A stretch of DNA of 64,000 nt from Verpa conica (taxonomy: Eukaryota > Ascomycota > Pezizomycetes > Pezizales > Morchellaceae), in contig JAUFSD010000021.1 in the NCBI GenBank assembly GCA_033030425.1, positions 1,240,001-1,304,000 of the forward strand. Direction: 5' to 3'. Position 1 is the first letter of the stretch. Every line of letters begins with the position of its first letter. Positions 33,951-44,975 of this stretch are shown one piece after another. The translations under genes and the position numbers were made by a program. A model generated the notes under the pieces. That model searched no databases and was not told the origin of the DNA. It was given only the letters and a program-made list of their open reading frames with translations.

Positions 33951-34143
33951 GTTCGCCGAGAGTCGCGGCGAACGGTGGGTGAGGTATGTATTACCTCCTG
34001 GTTTGCCGAGAGTCGCGGCGAACGGTGGGTGAGGTATGTATTACCACGTAGTTTGCCGAGTGTCGCGGCGAACGGTGGGTGAGGTATGTATTATCTCCTG
34101 GTTTGCCGAGAGTCGCGGCGAACGGTGGGTGAGGTATGTATTA
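33951..34143. repeat. 50-bp tandem repeat, left part
   Basis: Four units start at 33951, 34001, 34051 and 34101. Each carries the hairpin ttcgccg-agagtcg-cggcgaa (7-bp stem) followed by cggtgggtgaggtatgtatta. The array is cut by the TIR element at 34144 and resumes at 37433. Confidence 0.93.
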
Positions 34144-34685
34144 TTGTAGGGGGACAAAAATACCCGGTCATTGGGATAGCAACCAGAAAGGCCAACCTCA
34201 AATAACCATTACTCCACAACCACATTAAAAGCAAATATGAAAATTTAATTATGGCAAAAAATGTGACGATTTAACCATCGTCATGACTAGTCTCAAGTAC
34301 CTCTCCATATAGAGACACCTAAGGATCTCCCTTGAGGCATAGGACTAGCTATCCCATTCCGGTCAATAGATACTAAGGAAAGTCATTACTATGATAGCCC
34401 GATCCCTAAGCGAGCTGGCGAGCTCCTAGGACGGAGCGAAGCTCACCGTCGTCGGTATGCGATAGAGACCAGAGTAATGCGTCTGTAGCTTATAGCTGCG
34501 GGAGATTTTCAAGGGGACGGCGTGAGGACAGCGTGGCCACAGGATACAACTAACTCGATGGCAAGGTAACTATCCGTTACAAGCAAAATACCAAAGGTTT
34601 GTGAAGTAAGAAGTGGTTTCAGCGATCGCGAAGCGATGAAGCAGCAGAGAGGCAGCGAAGAAAGAAGTTTGTATTGAATCTAACT

Positions 34686-35870
34686 GAAGAAAGTAAGTAA
34701 GTAAGTAAGTTTTTATTTCCTACCTAGGCCCGAAGCCCATTAAGTAAGTCTCCGAAGAGACCGCCAACTAACTCCGCCAAAGCTAACTAAACGGTACTGG
34801 GTACCGGCCAAAGAGTGTACATGTATCTACGATCTAAACGCGTAGAGGAACACACCAAAGAGAGAACACATAGAACTAACTAAGCGACACCAAAGAAAGG
34901 ACATGTAACCAATATAGTAAACAACTCTTGCTCTTCCAAAAGCATCTTCCAATCTGGCGTTTCATGTCGATGGGCTTGAATCCCGGGGGGTGTATCGGGT
35001 CCTGAGTGAGGTTCACTAACATCGCGGTGCAAATGATGAACAGTTCCTCACGGACAGGAGCTCCAGTTTCCCGGCGTCGTAACCCTTTCCCTAGCCGAAA
35101 CTAGACACGGACAATCCTCTGGCAGAGAGGTAAGGGGAGCGTAGGATGTAAAGTAGAGTTGAGTTTCCACTATGTGGAACCAAGGTGGGGGAGGTAGAGA
35201 CTGTTGTCAGTCGGCATACCGTTGATAGTGAGTGGGTGGTTGACCGTATGAGAACCGGATGTCAACCACTTCTTGACTGGTACACTTTTTCCGGTCGGAG
35301 AAAGTGTTGTCGTATAGTGAGGAACCTGGAGAATCGAGTCTGCCTGGTCCGGTAGAGTAATGTATTGTTGAGGGGGGCTGCCCACTCGCTGGTAGTGGTG
35401 GGGAATGGTCCTTGGTTGAGGGATCCCCAAAATTGTAATGAGCGCCCGAAGGCAACGAGTAAGGGCTCATCCAAATCAAATGAGATGGAGAGGGTTTCCG
35501 GAAGACTTTGACAGAGGTTCCAGCGCTAGGCTTACAGAGACTGGCAGTGTGAAGTCCGGAGGTAATAGGGGCTGGTGGACGCAACCCCCCCGAGGGGGCA
35601 CCAGAAAGAAAGTAGAGTTCGACAAAGAGGAACCAGCGCGCCCGAAGGTTTGCGGTATTCCCATGCTCAACATGTACAACAGAAGTGCTTTTGCTGGAGA
35701 AGTTATGCGCGCCCGAAGGTTTTGCTAGTAACTCTATCGTCGACGAAATTGGGATTCCGAGTGGGTATGCCTCATAACGAGGAAGAAACGTTGCGTAAAG
35801 AAGAAAGAGAAAAACTATTACAGAGAGGGAGCAACGCTCCCTATTTATACAAAAATCCCCACTTTCTATA
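34686..35870 (-). mobile_element. non-autonomous element C, copy 2
   Basis: Minus-strand copy with its promoter side at 35870 and the LINE-like tail (gcccgaagcccatta on the plus strand, then ttatttcc) near 34715-34740. The tail repeat here is (AAGT)n on the plus strand instead of (AG)n. Frames differ from copy 1, and no protein is recognised. The flank 34465-34685 is shared with copy 1 as well. Confidence 0.7.
35790..35849 (-). promoter_or_regulatory. element C promoter: TATA, hairpin, ACGCAAC
   Basis: On the minus strand TATAAATA (35849-35842), GGGAGCGTTGCTCCC (35841-35827, 6-bp stem) and ACGCAAC (35796-35790), nearly identical in spacing to the LINE promoter. Confidence 0.6.
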
Positions 35871-36146
35871 ATGCCTTTGTCCTTCTCCCCGACACTGGTT
35901 ACCCTACTTCCTTCCTTGCATGAGTCACACCAAGACTCACCCTGGCGTCCTAATCACTCTGTGAAAGAGATACTAGTGCAATGAGACTGAAGCAGTTACC
36001 TCCATGAACAGAGTTAAGCTCCTGTTCCTCTAGGAGGAATAATAACAGCTTCGCTGATGGCCAATCTTATGGGAGGCCGAGAGCCATGAAACGAGAGCAA
36101 AGCTATGCTTAGTAGTTAGGGCCGCCAGCAAAATTAATAATTAACC

Positions 36147-36236
36147 TGGCGGCGTCACGAATCGAACCATACGGGGCTATGCCTTGTGCTTCGCCCTAAG
36201 GTCCTTATGGATCAAGATTACCTCTCCGCCACGTCC
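36147..36236 (-). other. tRNA-like sequence with box A and box B motifs
   Basis: On the minus strand TGGCGGAGAGG fits the pol III box A and GGTTCGATTC fits box B, about 55 bp apart. The T stem and acceptor stem do not pair well, so this is not a functional tRNA. It may be a tRNA-derived SINE head or a relic. Next to it, gccgccag (36121-36128) and ctggcggc (36146-36153) form a perfect 8-bp hairpin. Confidence 0.35.
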
Positions 36237-36239
36237 CCA

Positions 36240-37400
36240 GGTTGGACTAGGAACGTGGGAAAGGAATCTAAGCAACGGCAGGAATCACCAGTGGGTTACC
36301 CTACCTAGGGGACTCTGTGTTTTCTAACACCCCCGAGGCGCCCCACTGTGCCACCCGCCGTTTGCAGAGGGGGCCCCCCTGAGTTGCTGATTCCCTAACA
36401 AAAAGACAAGCTTTGGACCCCAAAAATAACCTCAAAACCGTCAGGAAAATTTGTCCAACCGAACCAAACTCGGAGGGTATATGGGGGACAGTGCTGCAAA
36501 TCCATAGGTGCAATCGGATTTGAAATCGGACCATTTTAGCAATAGTTACAGAGCTTTTAGTAACCAACGCTTTTTAGTCGCTAGTCTATCGACCCCGCTA
36601 GTTCTTAGGGGCGCTCTAGACTCAGTTGATTTCCAAGCGCGGAGGAATTGTTCCCCCGCTTCTTGGCAGCTTGCTCGCAATCAAAATCATAGCTTAAACC
36701 CGTCCTTCCCCCAGGACAATCATTCTTGCTAGTCAACGAACAACCGTTGTTCAGAGACCCTCATACTCTTCGCTAAAGACGTTTGTCTTCCTCCGGGAAG
36801 CAGAGCCTTTTAAAGTCTTTAGTTATCTATCCATTAAATCCTTATTCCTGTTTTGCCTAGGGACTGTCGACCTTCCGTGTTGACGAGCGGTTCTAAGCCT
36901 CGCTGCTGAAGCTTCTCGTCAGAAAGGGAAGGTTGTTGGTTTTTTTTGGTACGGCAGTACTCCCCTGGGAGTGCCCCCGTTACAAAAAAGCCTCATTATT
37001 TTTATTATTATGGATATAAATCTAAAATTACCTTAATCATTCTTATCATAAATACTATAAAGGCAAAATAGACTTTATGGGCTAATAATAGATTACTATC
37101 TCTACAGTTATATAGCTCTGATTAGGCCCTTTAGGGTATGAATTATTAGACTAGGGACTGTCCTCATATAGGGAGCATATACTTGTAGCCTAAACATATC
37201 CAACAAGTTTGGGATCTGAGGAATTATGAAATAGTTTTTAGGGACTATTTCTATTGATAGGAACACCCAAGACACCAACCTATTATTGCAAGATACTTAT
37301 ATACCCTTGGAATATACCTATAACTTTGCTATACTAGGAGAAAATAAATCATAAGTTCATGGTTGTGTTTTGTGGGATACCAACATGAGTTGGTTGCCAT
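36240..37400. other. no gene seen
   Basis: Inner part of the TIR element. Low GC to the right; frames of 60-90 codons without recognisable features. Confidence 0.5.
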
Positions 37401-37432
37401 GTGGATGACCGGGTTTTTTTGTCCCCCTGCAA

Positions 37433-37590
37433 TACCACGTGGTTCGCCGAGTGTCGCGGCGAACGGTGGGTGAGGTATGTATTACCTCCTGGTTCGCCGA
37501 GAGTCGCGGCGAACGGTGGGTGAGGTATGTATTACCACATGGTTCACTCAGAGTTACGGTGAACAGTAAGTAAAGTATGTATTACTTTTT
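37433..37590. repeat. 50-bp tandem repeat, right part
   Basis: Units start at about 37442, 37492 and 37542, the last one degenerate and without the perfect stem. Period 50 bp, same sequence as the left part. Confidence 0.9.
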
Positions 37591-37953
37591 GTTCATATTA
37601 CTATCTAATTTTCAATATCTGTACTATCACTTTCTTCTTCTAAATCTAAATCAACCTCCTCCTGATTCCCGCTATCTTCATTTTCTTCAAAATCAACTAT
37701 CTCAGCATTATCCGGTAACAAGCCCCATTTATATGCATTTTGGGGCTTTTCTGATAAATAAAGACAATTGCCTTGTAAGAAATGGTTTTCGATAGCAGAA
37801 CAAAGATGACAGTAGGCAATTAAATGAGCTGGAGATTTTTCTACTTGCATTTCAAAAGTAATAGGAGTCCTAATTCCGATTTTCTCCAACTCCTGCCGGC
37901 ACCATTCCAGCGTTGCTATTGGTAAATACTCATTTGGATCTAAGCAAGTTTAG

Positions 37954-38313
37954 TGTCAAGAACACTCATTTCCTAGTCTGCCTTGTCTATCTCCTTGTTT
38001 CATGTATCGTTTCATATCTCGTAGGATTCATGCTATCATTGGTCATGTAAAGAAGTACGCCTCGCAGGACGAGACGTCTATAGTTTCATGTAGAAGGAGG
38101 TCGCTCCTTCAGTCTCATATTGTCTCATTGTTGATCTCAGCGTCCCTCCAGAAAAGGTATAAAAGGGACGCATCTCTGTCAGTTAGTTAGTTCTTCACGC
38201 AACAACTTATATTTATTACCATACCTACCTTGTCCTTGAGTCCCTAGTCTCTCGATACTAGTCCTACCTTGTGATTATCGCCTGCTGTTCCCCAATAGGT
38301 GATCGGTTTTACA
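37954..38313 (+). mobile_element. family A solo LTR in a transposase intron, TSD TTTAG
   Basis: 360 bp, tgtcaagaacactc to gatcggttttaca, with tttag at 37949-37953 and 38314-38318. The site is between the presumed branch point and the acceptor of the last transposase intron. Confidence 0.95.
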
Positions 38314-39115
38314 TTTAGTTTTGATAACATTAAAAGAATAAGTAAATAATATACCGTATGTATTTAAATCTGCTTTCAACTCTTGGAGTAAATCCAAAGA
38401 TGGCTTTTTCCCGTAATCTGTAATACTATGTACTGGAGTATAATACATAACAAACGGTTTTCCGGTAGGATGATAAAGCCGATTTGGTTGAGAACGAATT
38501 CTATGCGCATTCCACAACTCTGCAAATTCATAAATTTCTTTACGAATTATAGGGAGATACACATAAAGAAGCGCTATAGAACACTGAATATTGTCTGAAA
38601 ATAAGCCAGAGTCACGTAAATAATCTAAATGATTCTTTTAACATATTTTATTAGTGAAACTTTGAGACAAATATATATATGTATCTAATAAGAGTAGTAT
38701 TTACCTTCCATGTGATTGTCTGGCTTTTACTCATTTGGCGCCACCAACTTTCAATACGTACGTTTAGAGTAGACGTTCCATACCAATATACGTCTTTAAA
38801 AGTTGTATTAGGATTTAGAGCTTGATGTAGCTTCCAGTGTGCATTTGCCATCATTGGTGTCTCAGAGCCGCGGTCAGAACGGATTGCATATGGCAGAATA
38901 TTGGTTTCTTCAACAATATCTAAATATTGTCTTAGAATTGCGACAGGAGTACGTGCAGAGATACCAACGTGTATCCAAGTAATATAGCTATATTTAGCAT
39001 GTGAGTAACTTATGTTTAAGACATGACAACACACAAAATATGTACCCTAAGTAAATTTAACATACCGAGAATATCCATCAATAGCCGCATATATTTCGAT
39101 CCCATACATGCTTAG

Positions 39116-39768
39116 TGTGGCGGGGCGGTTGGGATGGTACGGCGAAGCCTAGGCAACGGAACGGCGACAGTGACTAAGACGGCGACAATAAACGGTGCTA
39201 CGACAAAAGATATTACAAGTGAAAAACTCCGTAATATTTCTTTACTTAAACAATATAAACAAGACGTTGCGTGCCTAAGAAAATCCTCGGGGCGAGGCCC
39301 CTCCTTATATGCTTCCCCTATTTTTCCCTTCTTCTCTGCTTCCAAAAATAACCTTAACGCCAAAGAAAACTTTTTCACTCTAAACTAAATTTCCCCCACT
39401 GTTTCTGTTGGATATGTCATATCCAACAGAAAGGTATCTTTCCCATACAAACCGCATACAAAGTGTACAAAGAGCTCCTGGGGTCATACGATAACGTTAC
39501 GTAAATTCCGAAACTACCACGGGGGGCCGTCGGCCCGGAGAACCCTATTGCCAGAGACACAAACCCCCATCAACCTCGCGTGCGTGGATACGAGCCTTCC
39601 CGCGCCCATTATTCCCTTTCCGTTAAACCGCTCAAAATGCGCGCATTCAATCGACTCGATCGCCTAGTGGGGGCGAGATCGAAGGTGACTCTTTTGCTGG
39701 GGTGTGGTCCGGTTTTGGTCTTGTTCCGTGCGACGGTGGCGTTGGTATCCTCGGAGCTGCCCGCGACA
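39116..39768 (-). mobile_element. 653-bp solo LTR, TSD CTTAG
   Basis: Plus strand runs tgtggcgggg to cccgcgaca, with cttag at 39111-39115 and 39769-39773. It starts TGTCGCGGGC on the minus strand, like the 507-bp LTR family (tgtcgcagg). It has a ggatatgtcatatcc palindrome near 39411 that resembles one in the 507-bp LTR. A Thr/Arg-rich open stretch at its start (PTRRSSRLNAR) may be a leftover of coding function. TATA-like, hairpin (39285-39297) and ACGCAAC (39272-39266) occur on the minus strand. Confidence 0.88.
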
Positions 39769-40397
39769 CTTAGCTTGTGATGCCCATCAACTGACCATAA
39801 AAAATTAGGGCCTGGAACAATATATTTATCCCGTGCCACTTTTTGCAGACCAAAAGTACGGCTTTCTACCCCAATAGGATCAAGTTCTTTTAGTATTTTA
39901 TACATACGATCTCGTGCTACAGGAATTCCACTCATTTTAAGATGTTGATATGTAAGTGATCTACCGTAAAGAGAGCTTTGACCCGAATGAAGTTGTGCTT
40001 GCAAAGCTGCCCGCATTATTGCATCATGTTTTGCAAATTCTAATGCACCTATTCTCCGAAACATGCCTAATGAAAGCCTCAACCGAATCATACTAATTTA
40101 AGTAAGTACTAGTACTTGATTAAGTTTTTAAATAGTAACTTACCTTCGCTTTGAGATTTCATAGTTTTGTTTTTTTAGAAATCTCATTATTTCTTCATCA
40201 GTTAACCCGTGTGTGTAGAAAAGCTTCCACAAATAGCTAGATAATTCTTGTCTATCATCTGCAGAAAGAGGTTGCATTTGCTTTTTAAAATCTGGACCCC
40301 ATTGTATCAAAGTCCGTTCTAAAGTTCTTTTTGACGGGAATTGAGGTCGGGCTGCTTCTAGTTCTGGATATCTCTCCCGCAAAAGATCCCGTGTATT

Positions 40398-40904
40398 TGT
40401 CGCAGGCTCTGCCTGCGCCCCATTACTTACTAGCCTCACGCCACCGTACCTGTTCGGATGTCGCCGCTTTCGTGCTTTCGCGCCGGGAGCTGTCGCTTCC
40501 GTTCCGTTCCACACCGTTTCGGAGTTTAGATATTGTTGTGCTATTTTGGGAGTCTCGCGTCGGGGTTAAATTGGCTTGGTGAAGAGATTTTGGTGTAACG
40601 CACCGGTGGAGGATTTTGTATTAAAGCGGGGTTTCGCCCCCCCATTGTTGTAGTTCTTTCTTTACGCAACATCTTGTTTTTTTGTCTATCTTTTAGTTTT
40701 TATTTCTTTATTTTTAGTTGAAAAATCTATGATTTCGTTGGATATGATATATCCAAGCCTTGAGCGAAAAGATCCCTTTGTTACGTCCTGGTCTATACAA
40801 TTTTGCCCATACTCCCGTAAACGAGTCGTGGAGCCCCCGTCTACACTTTTCTCCCGTGTCACCTAGACGTCCGAATAAGGCCTCCTTCGTGTACGCCCGC
40901 GACA
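40398..40904 (+). repeat. left 507-bp LTR
   Basis: Contains tattaaa (40619-40625), hairpin ggggtttcgcccc (40628-40640) and acgcaac (40664-40670). A ggatatgatatatcc palindrome lies near 40739. Confidence 0.95.
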
Positions 40905-42899
40905 CTATGTTGCGTCCTTCACGTCTACCTGACATCGGGTCCAGAAACAATGTTTACCAGAATAAGATCTCGCGTACTCTCTGTCTTGCGGAAGTATCAT
41001 CGATATTGTTATTATTACTGTTGTTGTCGTTGTTATTATTGTTGTTGCTGCCATAGTTACTGTTAATATTTTTGGTTTTGTTGTTTGCGTCCCACCGATA
41101 CCTGCTCTCCTCAGGTTTTAACGATTTTTTACGATGTTTATTGTTTACGATTTACGATTTTAGATTGGCGGATTTGTACATTGTTACCTGGGAACTCCTT
41201 CAACGCCGCTGAAAAGTATCAAGTGCCAATGGACTATTGCTGTGGCCACCTACGCTCTGGCTAACCACACTCCTGTCCGGTATCCTCTGTGCTCATGCCT
41301 GATTGACTACCTCGTCCGATGTTTGTTTTGTACTTTGTTGTTGTTATTGTGGTTTTGTGTTCGCTGTTCGGTTATGGAGATAAGTATAGTTTGTTTCCGG
41401 GTTCTTTTGCAAACGAACCCGCGCAAGGACCGTTACCCGCAAGAGTATTGAGAAATAAGTCACTGACACTCGGTTTCACCGACAGTACATCTACTCTGCG
41501 CATACATCAGTCACATCGTTTACTTTGTCGGTTTGCTAGATTTTGGGAAATTTTTTACAGCACTTGGTTTGTTACGATGCCATTGAGGCAAGTTTAGTTT
41601 AAGGTCGTGGGTGGTCGGTCGGGACGTCCGACCTGAAGAGGGGAGTAGTATCCCTGGAATCCTCGAAGAAAGGGCTTTGCCTCTGAGAAAGGATTAAGGG
41701 AAATACTTACCGTACAGTTCTTTACCGTGTTGTCGGCCGTACTTTGGGAAACAAATACCCGCCGAGTTATTGTTTTGTTATGTTGTTGTTGCTGTTTTGT
41801 GATGTTTGCTGTGTTGTTTGTTGTGTTGTTATTTTTTGCAGAATTTTTAATTTTTTATCGTTGCATTTTTTATTTTATTTTTACTTTAATTTTGTTTTAT
41901 TTTTGTGTTTTAGCGAAGTTTTAACAAAGTTACTAACCTGTCAAGCACTTTGTCACTCTGTCGCATGTCCCCACAGTAAAGCAGTACGCTATTCAGCCCT
42001 GTACCTGTCATGTTCTGCACGAGTTCGAAGTCACTGATACTGTTGTCACTAGTTTTGTTTCGTTGTGTATTAGGTTGTTGTTAGTGTTGGTGATTTGAAG
42101 TTTTGGGTTTTGTTTTACTTTGTTAAGGTTTATTTGTGTTCGCTTTACTTTGTTGATGTTTATTTTTGTTTTTACTTGTGTATTGCGTTTGATTTCCGGT
42201 TTGCCACTGTTCAACACTGCCATCCCTTACGCCAACTTCGCTCCGATCAACAAAGCAGAAGACCAGTCGGTCCTGTACCTTGTGAAGGCTTACAGAGCTA
42301 TTGGGTGTGTCGCTGTCACATGCCGTCATGGTTGAATAGGTTTTTGTTCCCAATTTTACCGTTGATTAACGATTCCGAGTTTTACTGTCTGGTTTACTGC
42401 CTCGGCCAAGGTTTAAACCATTGTTACCGTTTTTGCACCGTCAATGCGCCGTTTTGTTGTTTTGTCGGAATCGTGGCAGTACAAGCCTGCTTTTTAATAT
42501 GGATACCCGAGAACCAACGATCCCTCAGAGTTTTAACCAAGTTCTTGGTTACGCCGTCTCTCCCTTCGCCCTTGTTTGACAAGTAGCAGTACAAGCCTGC
42601 TTTTTAATATGGATATCCGAGAGCCAACTGTCACTCAAGTCCCAACCACCGTCGGTTGTTCACCTAGTTATTGTTATTTGTTTGCACTACCTGTCGGGTA
42701 GCTGCTGGATCTTGTTGTTCCCTTTTGTGGAGTTTTTGTCTGAGTCAAGCTAAGTTTGTTCCTGGATTCTTTGCCAAATGAATCCGCCGTTATCGAACGT
42801 CTCCCACTGTCAAAGTTATCGTTTAAACACTGACGTTGTCTACTCTGTCCCTTACTGTTGCTATGTGGTCTCTCGGAGTTCGACCTGAGGACGGGCGTC

Positions 42900-43406
42900 T
42901 GTCGCAGGCTCTGCCTGCGCCCCATTACTTACTAGCCTCACGCCACCGTACCTGTTCGGATGTCGCCGCTTTCGTGCTTTCGCGCCGGGAGCTGTCGCTT
43001 CCGTTCCGTTCCACACCGTTTCGGAGTTTAGATATTGTTGTGCTATTTTGGGAGTCTCGCGTCGGGGTTAAATTGGCTTGGTGAAGAGATTTTGGTGTAA
43101 CGCACCGGTGGAGGATTTTGTATTAAAGCGGGGTTTCGCCCCCCCATTGTTGTAGTTCTTTCTTTACGCAACATCTTGTTTTTTTGTCTATCTTTTAGTT
43201 TTTATTTCTTTATTTTTAGTTGAAAAATCTATGATTTCGTTGGATATGATATATCCAAGCCTTGAGCGAAAAGATCCCTTTGTTACGTCCTGGTCTATAC
43301 AATTTTGCCCATACTCCCGTAAACGAGTCGTGGAGCCCCCGTCTACACTTTTCTCCCGTGTCACCTAGACGTCCGAATAAGGCCTCCTTCGTGTACGCCC
43401 GCGACA
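42900..43406 (+). repeat. right 507-bp LTR
   Basis: Same sequence as the left LTR with the promoter boxes shifted by 2502 bp. Confidence 0.95.
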
Positions 43407-43645
43407 GTATTCAGAAGAGTCAATTGGTCAAAAATGTACCATGTCCAAATGACAGCTTTGTATGGCTCAAGAGAAATGCTAGGACGTCTGGCAGGCATTT
43501 GAAGGAGTATGATAAGTTTGTGTAAAAAGGAATAAGTAAAAATACTTGTAGCTGGTCCGAGTATGATTATTTTTTCTATACTCAGTGGTCTACCTCTCCC
43601 TTTAAATACTTTTACTTGTACTCGATAAAATATCATTAAGCTATA

Positions 43646-44921
43646 ATGGCTCATCCTACTAGTGATTTACAATACTGCCCTGCTTGCACTGAACCACTTA
43701 GCCGAAAACCTACTGCAGTATTCCGATTTTGCGGTAATTGCAGAGTAGAACTTTATGAAGTATTAGATCTTTCAAGTTTACACACAACTATACTTAAAGA
43801 GTCTTTTGCTATTTTAAAAGCAGGAAATGCAGTTGACATAGTCAATGCTGCACGGAAAACTGGAAAACGCAAATCTCTTCTTGAGATTCGAAAACCTTTA
43901 CAACCCCTACCCCAGCCTACCAGATTTGTTCGGAAGCTTCAGCTTATACAAGGCCCTTCAGGACAACTAAATATCAATATTCGGAAGTTCAAGCCCATTA
44001 CTGGAACAGATTTATGGTATCCCTCCGACAATATGTTAGATAAGGAAATTCAACCTGATGATTTTAATTGGACATCACATCTTTGGGATCTTCTTATTCA
44101 AAGCAACCTGGCAGTCTGGAAAGAGTTCAACGGCCTTCAGTGGAGGGATCACGGACAATGTAGGCTGTTTTTTAGACCCAAATTATGATTATAAAATTTA
44201 ATTATATATTTAATATAGGTGCACCTGTACCCGAGCAATGTCAAATAGTCCTACATTGGAATGCATCTACCGGTCCAGATTACTTAAGTGATGCTTTTTC
44301 TAAACCAACAACACTTCGGCAAATTCTTACGGAATATTTTCCTTATAATCCACATGATCAAAATGCCCGTGATAAAAAAACTGGGCCTCCAATAGTTCCT
44401 ATTCTTTTTGAGTATAGGATTGTTGCCGATCAAGAAGCTCAATTAGAGCATGCAAGAAATCATCAGTTGGCTCGACGCCGAGAACAAAACTTAGAAAGCC
44501 ATTCTAGGTAAGTATTTAAAAAGAAAACAAAAACAATCTGCTAATATTTTAATTTAGTTCTATTCCTTTGGACGAAAAGACTACTTCATTAGATGGAAGC
44601 GAAAAGGTTTCAAATTGCGGCTATGAAGAAGAATTGACTGAAATAGATGGAGAAGAATGGCAGAAATGGCATCCTATTAATCATGATTCTAATCAAGAAA
44701 GCCTACCGGATAGGTCATTAAACCGTAACTTGAAGGTAAGCTTTAAAATAATTCTTTATTAGTATTTTAATTTTAATATATATTTATAGCGTATGCATTC
44801 AGCTGTTGGTTCTTCAAGTACGGTTTCTGAACCTACTCAATTAGTCCAGGAGAAGGTACCCATATGTTCCAATCATGTTGTTAAAAGGACATGGTCAGGT
44901 AAACTTTTTAGTATTGGCTAG
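43646..44921 (+). CDS. 370-aa zinc-ribbon protein of the DNA transposon
   Basis: Unrecognised family. Exons 43646-44159, 44219-44507, 44558-44735 and 44790-44921 join in frame and end at tag 44919-44921. Donors are GTAGGC, GTAAGT and GTAAGC; acceptors ATATAG, TTTAG and TTATAG. The N-terminus has a four-cysteine ribbon (CPACTEPLSRK...FRFCGNCR). The middle region continues VLHWNASTGPDY and FPYNPHDQ; the rest is acidic and Ser/Glu-rich. The gene starts 147 bp from the transposase start and runs the other way, so the two probably share a promoter region. The right terminal repeat begins 54 bp behind its stop. It is uninterrupted although its neighbour carries three insertions. A partner in transposition is an inference. 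Confidence 0.7.
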
Positions 44922-44975
44922 AAGTTATTTTTCTTTTATTATATGTATGAGGATATTTCTAGTTATTATTAGAAA

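Larger units (their letters stand above)
34144..37432. mobile_element. TA-flanked TIR element (Tc1/mariner-type ends), non-autonomous
   Basis: Ends ttgtagggggacaaaaatac (left) and the complement ttgcagggggacaaaaaaac (right) agree over 28 bp with two differences. TA stands at 34142-34143 and 37433-37434, and the interrupted 50-bp repeat is rejoined if one TA is removed. TA duplication suggests the Tc1/mariner/pogo group. No transposase is present; the 3.3-kb inside holds element C, a tRNA-like stretch and AT-rich sequence. Confidence 0.8.
40398..43406 (+). mobile_element. complete non-coding LTR retroelement (LARD/TRIM-like), TSD GTATT
   Basis: Two LTRs of 507 bp (40398-40904 and 42900-43406, tgtcgcagg to cccgcgaca) look identical along their length as far as read by eye. 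The duplication gtatt stands at 40393-40397 and 43407-43411. The 1995-bp inside has no retroviral domain: it alternates T/G-rich stretches (ttgttgttattg) with short more balanced pieces. A roughly 45-bp piece (agtacaagcctgcttttt) is repeated at about 42480 and 42592. It must move with enzymes from elsewhere. Confidence 0.93.
37605..43498 (-). pseudogene. integrase-type (DDE) transposase, interrupted by three LTR insertions
   Basis: Transposase of the 32390-45048 element, in the fungal group with an rve-like integrase core. Coding parts on the minus strand: 43498-43407, then 40392-40144 behind an LTR element; 40092-39769 and, behind a solo LTR, 39110-39066; 38987-38705; 38634-38355; 37939-37605. 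Introns 40093-40143, 38988-39065, 38635-38704 and 37940-38354 have GTAAGT, GTATGT, GTAAAT and GTATAT donors. The total is 1608 nt, 535 residues, with no stop once the insertions are ignored. Catalytic candidates: D in SVDGHHKLS, D in IRSDRGSE, E in NVRIESWWR. The C-terminus is acidic. The third insertion lies within the last intron, so only two disrupt coding sequence. Disrupted now, but the enzyme frame itself shows no decay. Confidence 0.85.

Noticed and set aside
36147..36236. Functional tRNA gene
   Set aside because: Box A and box B are good, but T stem and acceptor stem do not pair; kept only as tRNA-like.
42850..42900. tRNA 3' half resembling ggagttcgacc before the right 507-bp LTR
   Set aside because: No box A upstream and no cloverleaf; likely chance, and not in primer-site position for the plus orientation.
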